A DNA stretch of 64,000 nt. It comes from Simmondsia chinensis (Eukaryota > Streptophyta > Magnoliopsida > Caryophyllales > Simmondsiaceae). The stretch is from the NCBI GenBank assembly GCA_018398585.1, contig JAGTTD010000010.1, forward strand, positions 26,266,638 to 26,330,637, written 5' to 3'. A model generated the notes under the pieces. The model was not told the origin of the DNA and made no database searches. It was given only the letters and a program-made list of their open reading frames with translations. Positions within the stretch are counted from its first letter, which is position 1; each line of letters begins with the position of its first letter. The position numbers and the translations under genes are program-made. Shown here in pieces: positions 55,526 through 64,000 of the stretch.

Positions 55526-56381
55526 GGGTAAATTACAGAAAAATTCCATGTCTTTTGCTTTAAAAACAAAAAATCCCCTCACTTTTAAAATTTTATCACT
55601 TATCCCCTATGCAGCTTATTTTTAACCATTTTGCCTAGAATGTTTAATTTTATTTTTAGATGGGATTTTATATTATTTACATTTCAGTACCTCGACGTTT
55701 TTAAAAATAATAAAAAAGACCCTGACCTTTTTGAATTATTAAAAAGGCCCCTAAATTTTTATCATATCAATAAAAAGGCCTCTCTCAAGGGTGATGACAT
55801 CATTTTCCATTGGCAGAACTGATGTAGTAATTGCTTTTTATTAACGCTACAATAAAATGACTTAATGTACGCTTCAACTTCCTTATTATTACTTTATAAG
55901 CATAAAATTCGAGATATTATGTTATATAGAAGCTATCTATTTTCACTTAGTTTGTTTTAAAACATGGTTATTAAAGGGTATTTTTGTCATTTTACTATGG
56001 CATTAATAAAAACACACTATCATATCAGATCTGTTGACTAAATATGACAACATCACGTCAGAGAGGGGCCTTTTTATTAATGCGATAAAAACTTAGAGGC
56101 TTTTTTTATTAATACAACAAAAACTTATGGGCCTTTTTAATAATTCAAAAATGTCAGGGTTCTTTTTATTATTTCTAAAAATGTTGGGGGGTACTAACGT
56201 AAATAACCCTAAAATCAAACACTTAACCATTTTATTTTGAGGGGCAAAATGGTCAGAAAAAAGTTGTTTGGGGCAAAGTGAAAAATTTTTCAAAAGTGAG
56301 GGAGTTTAGTGAGTGGTTTTATTTGTTAGAGGGTTTTCTATTATTGAAGTAAAAGTCAAGAGATTTTCTGTAATTTATCCT
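55526..56381. mobile_element. MITE with GGGTAAATTACAG ends (long inverted repeats)
   Basis: The left end GGGTAAATTACAGAAAAATT and the right end, read inward, AGGATAAATTACAGAAAATC form long inverted repeats that extend several hundred bases (tccccctcacttttaaaa-type text on the left, gtgagggagtttag on the right). It has no coding capacity. It lies inside the ATA tract, so its TSD blends with that repeat. This end sequence is common among Mutator-like MITEs of plants. Confidence 0.75.
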
Positions 56382-57790
56382 AATAATAATACCTAAAAAC
56401 TTAGATTTATTATTTGAGGGAAACTGAATTAAATTAAATTAGATTGAAATTAAAATAGTAAAAAAAAAAAAAAAAATTAGGACCCAAAATTTTTTATTCT
56501 CTTTCCCACGTCTCCAAACGTAGGGTCCTCGAGTTATGAAAATGTGGGAATGGAAGTTCATTTTTATTCTCACCTATTCCCACTCCCATCCCCTTTTTCA
56601 TTCCCACTCTCGCGTACCAAACAGTCTAAAAGTGAGAATGGACTGTTCATTCCCACTCTTACCCCCTCATTCCCACAAACCAAACAGTCCCTAAGGGGTG
56701 TTTTGTATGAGAGAATAAAGGGGTGAGAGTGAAAATGAGCACCTCATTTCCGGCTTTTGGCTATTTGGTACGAGGGAATGGGAATGGAGTGGGATTGGGA
56801 ATTGATGTGATTTTAAAAGTGTGTTTAAAACCATTTACTCGTAAGCGTACGAGATCGTCGTAGCTTTGTCGGGTATACGTGTCGTATTCACAGGGAATCG
56901 TGTTAAGTTAGATTTACTGATTAATGAGCGGTTTGAATTTTTGGTTTTTTTTTTTTTTTTTTTTTGTTGTTTGAATAAGTTGGTAGCTAAATTACTGAAA
57001 CTAAATATAAAGTGAATGCGACAATTCAATTGAGGTTAGCTTAGGGAGTGAATTTAGGGTAGCTTAACACTTATCCTGTCATTATATTCTACTTAGGACG
57101 ATGATTTGAAAGACTTAGGGTACAATCTCTAAGCCTGGGTTAATATATAAATTAGTGCTTAGGGTGATGAACTAGTCTAAAGGCATAACCTATCTTAGCA
57201 CCCTAGATGTAGCATAGGTTATCTCATTAGCACTACTTAATTCCTTTGTTACTCCTAATTCAATATTAACCTATATAAAAGATTGGGTTCAGGGTTTGGT
57301 ACAACTTCAACCCTGACCACGCGTGAATTCCTGTTATGTTATGGTCTAGGCTACAAGCACAAGACTAATCGCTGCAAAGTTGGAGACCTAGTCATGCCTA
57401 CAAGCACACATACAAAATTATCCAACAATCATGAAAAAACTCCCCACAAGGGTGTGAATTAACTAAATCAATCGTCAAAAGCATAATATAAATCTAGGAT
57501 ATAGGTGGCTACCCGCCCTTCATCCCTAAACTAAGAAAGTTTACTCCTCCATGGGAGTTTTACACATCCTTAAATTTAAAGAAAAGAAAATATTGTGCAT
57601 AAAATAAATAAAAGAATAAACTCCCTCAATCTTCGTATCGATGCTAATCCAAGCCTGAATTCTCCCAGTATTCCAACCACTTGCGCTTCAGCTTTTGAGA
57701 ACCTGTAGATCTCGTAGCAGCTTCAGGTTTGAGAGAAAGGGGAGGACGTGCGTCGAGAAAAAGCGTAACAAAGGCTGACTTCCCCTTCTC

Positions 57791-57798
57791 TATTTATA
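57791..57798 (-). promoter_or_regulatory. TATA box of the solo gypsy LTR
   Basis: TATAAATA on the minus strand, immediately downstream (in element direction) of the palindrome cluster 57818-57977. Confidence 0.55.
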
Positions 57799-57817
57799 GG
57801 TGCAGCGGCAGTTAGGG

Positions 57818-57977
57818 TTCCGTACGGAACCATCCCGATCGATCGGGAATAATGCTCGATCGATCAGCCATCCGATCGATCGACTAAAAGCACCGATCGA
57901 TCGGTGAGCTCACACAAAGCTCCTGATCGATCAGCAGGCTCTCGGTTAGTTTCTCTAACTGGGAGCTGCTGATCGAT
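57818..57977. repeat. Cluster of GATCGATC palindromes
   Basis: CCCGATCGATCGGG (57834-57847), CACCGATCGATCGGTG (57891-57906) and CTGATCGATCAG (57923-57934) are perfect palindromes; three further GATCGAT sites lie at about 57858, 57874 and 57971. TTCCGTACGGAA (57818-57829) is another perfect palindrome. The cluster sits just upstream of the TATA box in element direction. Confidence 0.85.
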
Positions 57978-58698
57978 AGGTTCTTTGATCCCCCTTTTCT
58001 TGATTAAGCACCGAAGAGCTAGGCAATGTACTCGGTTCACCAAATTATGATCCAATGGGTCCTTTCTTCTGCACAAATGGTTGTGTTTCTCCAATCAGTC
58101 TTCAAAAGTGCCCTCAATAATGCTTGATTTTGCCATAATTCTTCTTTCGTCCGCTTTGATATGTTCCACATGAAAATGTACCTAAATAACAACCGAACAC
58201 ACATGTAGAGGCCGAATATATGATAAAATTGGGAAATAAAATATGTAAAAATCATGCGAATCAGGAATCATTCCCAATCCCACGTTTTCATACCCAAGGG
58301 GGGCCTGGGTTTGGAACATAAGAATGGGAATAAAATTAAAATTAAAATTAAATTATTATTATTATTGTTGTTGTTATTGTTATTATTATTATTCTTTTTT
58401 TTGTTGTTATTATTATTATTATTAGTATAGTTATTTTTTAGTTGTATAGTTATTATTATTATTATAATAAAATTTGTTGGTGAGTATTTTAGTAAACTAC
58501 GTTATTTATACCAATTTCTACTAAATAATACCAAACATAAGAATGATTATTTTCACACATTCCATCTTAATTCCACACAAAAACCAAACGAAGGAAAATA
58601 AATGACCGGATCATTCCTACTCCCCAAAAGCCATTTCCATTCCTTTATTCCCATTTCTACAAATTCATTCACTTACACAAAATGGCTCCTAAGGGATT

Positions 58699-59171
58699 AA
58701 TTTGAACAAATTTAAAAAATAAAAAACTAATAGTGTAAATAACACCTCCTCAACACCCCCCCCCCCCCAAAAAAAAAAAAAGAAAAAGAGAAAAGAAAAA
58801 TGCACTTGGTCCTCTTTCGTCAACTAAAATTAAAAAATTTCAGCGCACACTAATTGTGATTTTAGCTAGCGTGTAGTTTCATTCGGTACAACCTCTTTAT
58901 TTATTTATTATTTTATTTTTTTGAACCAATCCGCTCCCAAAAAAAAAAAGAAAAAATAAGAAAAACTCGAAGCACCCGTCAAAGCAATTTTGAGAAAAAA
59001 AAGGAGCAAGTGCAAAAGATATATTTATTTATATTCTTATATATATATATATATAATGGTATTAAATTAATTATTTTTAAATTCATATAATATTACTTTA
59101 AAGCTTTGTCTGACACATAAAATTGCAATTAGAGTGTGAATTGCAATTCTAATTCCGGTGGAATTAAAATT
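58699..59171. other. Unassigned spacer with homopolymer tracts
   Basis: It contains a piece of the fold-back repeat at its left end, C13/A13 at 58756-58781, an AT dinucleotide run near 59038-59055 and a short inverted repeat (gacacataaaattgcaatt at about 59110 against the complement near 59150-59178). No gene seen. Confidence 0.6.
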
Positions 59172-60363
59172 TGATGTGTCACATTCTTCCGTGTTTTATG
59201 CCTCACGCCCACGACATACATGGCTATTACATGTGTATTTCATTGCTATTTAGGTGTATTTATGTTTGGAATGCATTGTAGCAAACAAACTTTAAACAGT
59301 GATAAAGCTCAAATATAAATGGAACATATTTTGAAGACTGCGTGAGAAACCCCACCTCCTATGGAAAAGAAGGATCTATTGGGTCATAATTCAGCAACCC
59401 GTATCATTTTTGTAAGGTTTCGGGAACCAACTGACTAATCGACATGAACAGTCGATCAATCGATAAGTAATAGAGCATTTCTATTGATTGTCGGTCGATC
59501 GTCCAATAGTGCCATTCAATCAGCAAAACACCTGCGGCGTACCCTAGGTCACGCCGCAGGCATAAATAGCAGGGGGTAGTGTTTTGCTCGTCATCTTTGT
59601 GTCCTTTCGCCTTTTCCTCTACTTCCTCGAGCCGCCACAAGATCCAAAGTGTTCTTCAAAGCCAAAGCACAAGTGCTTCGAGTGCTGGGGTAATCAAAGC
59701 ACAGATCAACGTCTACATCAATTGAGGATGTCTTTATGAGTTTTTCATTGTTTTTCTTGCTAGATTTTATTATGTGTAAAACTCTCATTGAGGAGTAGCC
59801 CTTTAGTCCTGGGATGATGGATGGGTAGCCATTCGTATCCCGAATTTATATTGTACTCTTGACAATGATTGTATTACGTTAATTTCGCACTCCTGTGGGG
59901 AGTTATTTATTTCGATTGATTTTCTTTGGATGTGCTTGTAGCCATGTTCAAAATACCACTTTATTTGTTTTTTGTCTATGAGCTTGTAGCCTAGACTTTA
60001 ATATAATATGTTTTTACTTATGGTAAGGGTGAGGTTGTACCTAACCCTGAACACAATCTTTTATACGAGTTTATATTGAATTAGGAGTGAGGAAGGAATT
60101 GAGTAATGCTATTGAGATAATATATGCTATACTTAGGGTGATAAGATAAGTTATGCCTTTAGATTAGTTTATTACTTTATATCCTAATTTAAATGTTAAC
60201 CCAGGTATAGTACTTTTACCCTAAGCCTCCTGAATCATTGTCATAGTAAAACATAGTGGTGGGAGTCGAGTTAAACAACCCCGAATTCATTCCTCAAAGT
60301 ACCCTTAATTGAATTGACATCTTAATCAGTGTTTTAATTGCTTTGTATTCACTAATTGCTCAC
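59172..60363 (+). mobile_element. Gypsy LTR, 3' end cut off by the next LTR
   Basis: It starts TGATGTGTCAC and is collinear with 60364 onward (acatgtgtatttcattgc, gaggagtagcc, tgtagcctagac blocks). It stops at ctcac where the next LTR begins, lacking roughly the last 200 bases. The second element therefore inserted into it; the remainder would lie beyond the window. A perfect hairpin lies at 59531-59560. Confidence 0.8.
59531..59560. other. Perfect 10-bp-stem hairpin upstream of a TATA-like box
   Basis: CCTGCGGCGT (59531-59540) and ACGCCGCAGG (59551-59560) pair perfectly around a 10-base loop. CATAAATAGCAGGG follows directly at 59561. Confidence 0.7.
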
Positions 60364-61660
60364 TGATGTGCCTTATATTTACATATTTTATTCTTCATTC
60401 CCAACACATATTTGGCTTTTACATGTGTGTTTAGTTGCAATCTAGGTACATTTAGGCTTGGAGTACAACAGAGCGAACAAAGTTGGAAAAGTGGCAAAAT
60501 CAAGCATAATCGGTGCATTTTTAAAGACTGCTTTGAGAAACCCGACCACGTGTGTGAAAAAAGACCAATTGGGTAATAATTTGGTAACGTAAATAAGTCT
60601 CGTGGATAGTTAACATATATTATAATATTTATATATATGTAGTTGGTAGAGACGGGGAAGGGGGGGACGCACACACCGCCACCGCGCGACTTAAATATCG
60701 AATACCTAATTATTTTGGCGGATCTTTTTGCCATGCCTTCTCTCATTCTCTCGTTCCTGAAGTAGCTACGAGATCCAAAGGGTTCTCAAACATCGATGTA
60801 CAGGTGGTCGGAGTACTGGGGGAATCAAAACAGGGATCAACGTCAACATCAATTGAGGGAGTCTTGAAATCCCTAGTTTTATCATTATTATTTTCTTTTT
60901 TAGATTTCATGATGTTTAGAACTCCTATAGAGGAGTAGACTTTTAGTTTGGAGATGAAGGACGGGTAGCCATCTATATCCTAGATTTATATTTTATTGTA
61001 AACAATGGTTTTGTTTGTTATATACGGACCCCTGTGACGAATTTATGATTATTATTTGGTTTTCTTTCCGTGAGCTTGTACCCATGTTAAGATTTTCAAA
61101 TTATTAGCCTTAATCTACGAGCCTGTAGCCTAGACCATAACATAACTGGCTTTTACGAGTGTTTAGGGTTGAGGTTGTAGCCAACCCTAAACACAATCTT
61201 TATACAAATTAATATTTGGTTAGGAGTGACAAAGGAATTAAGTAGTGTTAATGAGATAACCTATGCTACATGTAGGGGTAATATTATAGGTTATGCCTTT
61301 AGACTAGTTCATTACCCTAAGCCCTAATTTAAATACTAACCCAGGCTTAGTGCTTGTAGCCAAAGCCACCTAAACCATTGTCATAGTAGAATATTATGAC
61401 TGGATACGAGTAATACTACCTTGAATTCATTCCCTGAACCTACCTCAATCAATTGACACTTTTAGTTTATCATGAGTTTTGCTATTTTAGTTAAAAAATA
61501 ATTTAAACCAACTCAAAACACCGATTTCAACCGTTCGTTAATAACAAAATCCAACTTAGCTCTGATTCCCGGCGGATACGACCCATACACCCAATTTAGC
61601 TACGACAATTCAGTACACTTGCGAGTAGATAGTTTTAAAACACACATTTAAAACACATCA
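60364..61660 (+). mobile_element. 5' LTR of gypsy element D
   Basis: It starts TGATGTGCC and ends aaacacatca, immediately followed by the primer site. 1297 bp. Related to the LTR at 59172 and the solo LTR at 56803-58263. The rest of element D continues to the window end. Confidence 0.85.
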
Positions 61661-61666
61661 AGTTAT

Positions 61667-61684
61667 TAGCACCGTTGCCGGGGA
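61667..61684 (+). other. Primer-binding site of element D (tRNA-Asp type)
   Basis: TAGCACCGTTGCCGGGGA differs by two bases from the complement of the plant tRNA-Asp(GUC) 3' end. Six bases after the LTR. Confidence 0.75.
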
Positions 61685-61832
61685 ATCGGTAGGCTAAGTT
61701 GATTTAGAAATTAACGAGTTATTTTCTATTTTTTTGTTTAAAAAAAAAAGAAAAAAACCTATTTCTTTTTCATTAGTTTATTTTTTTGTTTTAGTATTAT
61801 TTATTTATTTTAAATTTTTTATTTTCTTTATT

Positions 61833-62015
61833 ATGGTTGATTTTACACCATGTACGATTGGGGACCACTTCATTCCCCAAACATATGTCGCACCCGTTGG
61901 GGTTACGTTACCCACCATGGGTAATGTTAACTTTGAGCTTAAGCCTGAGACCATCAACATGCTTTCCATTTTCTATGGGAAGCCAATTGAGAGCCCATAC
62001 GAGCACCTTGATTGA
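61833..62015 (+). pseudogene. Element D gag, first 60 codons
   Basis: From ATG 61833: MVDFTPCTIGDHFIPQTYVA, LPTMGNVNFELKPETINML and FYGKPIESPYEHLD, the known N-terminal segment of Athila/Tat-type gag (the usual continuation is an E-F after HLD). At about 62012 it is cut by a copia 3' fragment and stops. A short T/A-rich leader (61685-61832) precedes it. Confidence 0.8.
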
Positions 62016-62890
62016 GAAATGTTAAAAATGATCGAAAAAATGCATCGACTTAGGGGGAGCAATTGAGTTCGAACCTTAATCATGATATACATAGCTCCAT
62101 AAGTTCATAGTCATGTGTATGCTTCAATAAGTGAATACTTTTATGTGAAATCTATGCTTCAACTTTAAAATTACCAAGAGAAAACACCAAATATTTGTCA
62201 TCATCAAAAAGGGGGAGATTGTTGGCCCTAAAGCTAATATTATTGTAATTTTGATGATAACAACCATTTAGTGAGTCATGGGATTTAAAATGTTCTAATC
62301 TTGTTTTTAAGTGACTTATAAGAAAGCTAGGAACATCAAGATTAATCGTGGATATGAAGCTTTCAAAAAGATGATAAATCAAGAGGAAACGAGATAAAAG
62401 CTGAAGAGAAGATTTATCCAAATTGAAGAGAACGTGATCCAAATCCGAGCATCCTAAATTTATTTATTTTTGTTGTCTAGGACTTAAGATTGGGATATAT
62501 TAATTGAGTTCAAGTCTCAATATTGATATGTGATGCTCTTACAAAGATGTTTTTTGAAAAACATTTTAGAAAGTTGATTTATCAAATTTTATTTGAAAAA
62601 TATTCAAGTCAAAATTAAACCAATCTAGCTTATCAATTAAAATATTTCTTAAGATTGGTACATTGAAAAGTATGATCAAATCAAATAAAGATAAAATTTC
62701 AATGGGTCATGATTTAGCTTGATTTATGGAACCACTTATTTTTATGATCGAAGTTAAGTGGGAAAGAAACTCAAAAATTGAACAAATATAGCAATCAATC
62801 AATCAATTTTTTAACTTGGGAAATGTGATAAAAGTATCCCACCAATCAAGAAAATTGATCAAAACGTGTAAATGCATCCGGGTAGGCTGA

Positions 62891-62989
62891 GTGTCGACAC
62901 ACAGGTGGTGTGTGTCGTCACATAGGCTTATAGTAGCCACAAAGAGCTACTGTGTATCAACACACAGTCCTTGTGTGTCGACACACAGA
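62891..62989. repeat. TGTGTCGACACA palindrome cluster in the copia LTR
   Basis: GTGTCGACAC (62891-62900) and TGTGTGTCGACACACA (62972-62987) are perfect palindromes; imperfect copies (gtgtgtcgtcac, ctgtgtatcaacacacag) lie between. The cluster is about 90-190 bases before the TATA box at 63080. Confidence 0.85.
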
Positions 62990-63079
62990 CCGAAAAAGCT
63001 CACAACGGCTACTTTTGACTTGATTTCTTTCCAAAACTTTTTCCCAACTTTTTGAACGTTTTATTAGCTCTCATTTGCC

Positions 63080-63090
63080 TATAAATAGGG
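63080..63090 (+). promoter_or_regulatory. TATA box of SIRE-like LTR
   Basis: TATAAATAGGG, about 860 bases into the LTR, downstream of the palindrome cluster. Confidence 0.6.
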
Positions 63091-63742
63091 CTTAAATGCA
63101 TTGGTTGAAATCATCTAATACTATCTAAGCATTCTTTGATAAAAAGTTCTCTTACATATTTGTGCTTTAAAGGTTTGTTTTAAGTTTTGTTTAAAACTTT
63201 TATTAGAGCATCACTTGTTCTCTTATTGTTGATCTTTGAGCTTTATTGGCATATCTTTAGCTTTGGCTAAGCTTGATTAAGAGTCAATTCACTCTTAAAA
63301 GAGTGAAGAATTTGAGTGCTTTAATTCTTTCATTGCTTTATTCAAATTTATTACATTGTAAAGGCTGGATCCTGAGCCTACGATTACAAAAGGATCGGTT
63401 ATGAAAGGTAGGTCTCGAGCCTACGTATAAAAAGACCAGTTTTAAAGGTTGGATCTTGAGCCTGTTTTTAAAAAGGATCATCGAGCTTAGTTAAAGGCTC
63501 AGGTGACTAAGAGTAGTCACTTGAGAAGTGGACTAGCTTCCGGTTTGGAAGTGAACCACTGTAAAAATATTTGTGCATCCCTTTTATTTTTGTCTTTATC
63601 TTTTTCATTTGACATTTATTGTTTAGCTTTTAATTAAATTTTTGTTCATAAATTTAAATTTTCATTTATCATTAAAGAACCTAATTCACCCCCCTCTTAA
63701 GTTTCTTTTTGGACCTTCATTGGGTATAGGATACCTTAGGCC

Positions 63743-64000
63743 AACGAATGTTACACTTCAGTTGGGTGATAAAACAAAGCGGGTACCTCGTGGAGTAGTG
63801 GAAGATATACTTGTTAAGGTTGACAAGTTTGTCTTTCCTGTTGATTTTCTCGTCTTAGATATAGACCCTGCTCCTCAACAAAAACACAATGCTCCCATTA
63901 TTTTAGGTTGGCCGATCCAAGCAGCGGCCGATGCTGTGATTCACTGCAGGACGGGAGTGTTAGAGGTTTTGTTTGGAAACCTCAATGGAAAATTAAAGGT
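63743..64000 (+). pseudogene. Element D aspartic protease (continues past window)
   Basis: The frame from 63742 reads PTNVTLQLGDKTKRVPRGVV, EDILVKVDKFVFPVDFLVLD, APIILGWPIQAAADAVIHCR and GVLEVLFGNLNGKLK, the protease after its active-site loop, equivalent to element C 9289-9795. The DLGAS loop and the gag end are lost at the copia junction. The reading frame is open to the window end. Confidence 0.8.

Larger units (their letters stand above)
56803..58263 (-). mobile_element. Solo gypsy LTR with GATCGATC palindromes
   Basis: Perfect TSD GGAAT at 56798-56802 and 58264-58268. In minus orientation it runs from TGATTCGCATG (58263) to CACATCA (56803), 1461 bp. It aligns in reverse with the LTRs at 59172 and 60364 (for example the taacccaggcttag and ctagtctaaaggcataacc blocks). 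A TATA box (minus) lies at 57791-57798. It formed by LTR-LTR recombination. Confidence 0.88.
54826..58698. mobile_element. Inverted-repeat DNA element ('gggaatg' arms) with nested insertions
   Basis: The left arm 54826-55030 and the reverse complement of 58480-58698 share tgaatgaatttgt, attcccac-type words and ttggtataaa(t/c)aa. Between them lie ATA microsatellites (55060-55525 and 58340-58470), a MITE (55526-56381), further gggaatg-rich inverted segments (56515-56802 and 58264-58340) and a solo LTR. No transposase is seen. The superfamily is uncertain: hAT or PIF-type MITEs have similar 'tttggtac...gggaatg' arms. Confidence 0.5.
62012..63745 (+). mobile_element. SIRE/Maximus-like copia 3' end with 3' LTR
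   Basis: Internal end 62012-62219 carries 'aatatttgtcatcatcaaaa' followed by the polypurine tract AGGGGGAGA, then LTR from 62220 (TGTTGGCCC) to about 63745 (GGCCAAC). The polypurine tract and TGTTGG start are typical of SIRE-type copia elements. TATA box TATAAATAGGG at 63080-63090. Only the 3' end is present, so it is a truncated insertion or the product of recombination; it replaces the middle of the gag of D. Confidence 0.8.

Overview
This is a repeat-dense stretch of a flowering-plant (dicot-like) nuclear genome. It is AT-rich, has long homopolymer and ATA tracts, and I found no intact host gene. Nearly every base I can explain belongs to a transposable element, and every coding region carries stops, frameshifts or deletions. 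The organism type is inferred from the element classes: Ty3/gypsy elements with tRNA-Asp or tRNA-iMet primer sites, Ty1/copia elements, a plant L1-type LINE, a CACTA (En/Spm) element and GGGTAAATTACAG-type MITEs. The species cannot be read from the sequence.

Most of the window (about 4.4-48.0 kb) is one nested stack of insertions, which I resolved from target-site duplications (TSDs) and broken reading frames. Element C (minus strand, Athila/Tat-like gypsy, 4440-47971) is the oldest host. Element B (plus strand, same family, 11005-45441) inserted into the gag of C; bringing the two C flanks together restores the gag reading frame. B carries gag and protease remnants but no polymerase. A 5'-truncated LINE (15650 to about 18056) inserted into B, and chromovirus-like element F (minus, 18065-39192, TSD GTCAT) inserted at the LINE edge. 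A sister element, G (plus, 18368-26270), inserted into the 3' LTR of F. An LTR-element fragment, H (23424-25936), inserted into the 3' LTR of G. A copia element, E (27683-35851, TSD ATATG), inserted into the pol of F. A CACTA element (40422-44917) inserted into the 3' LTR of B.

Flanking regions: 1-4438 and about 50.3-55.0 kb are two copies of one repeat made of a copia-type LTR plus about 2.5 kb of unidentified sequence. In the second copy another solo LTR has inserted 13 bases into the older LTR. From 54826 to 58698 lies an inverted-repeat element holding ATA microsatellites, a MITE and a solo LTR (TSD GGAAT). From 59172 to the end are two adjacent gypsy LTRs and the start of gypsy element D, whose gag is interrupted by the 3' end of a SIRE-like copia element before protease resumes at the window edge.

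The most unusual signals are: a U2 snRNA 5'-end match inside the CACTA element; a polymerase-less element lodged in the gag of its own relative; tRNA-like tandem units in the 3' region of that gypsy family; a reiterated polypurine tract in H; and clusters of perfect TCGA-centred palindromes just upstream of the TATA box in two unrelated LTR families. I see no new cellular pathway or defence system. The interest lies in transposon structure and history.
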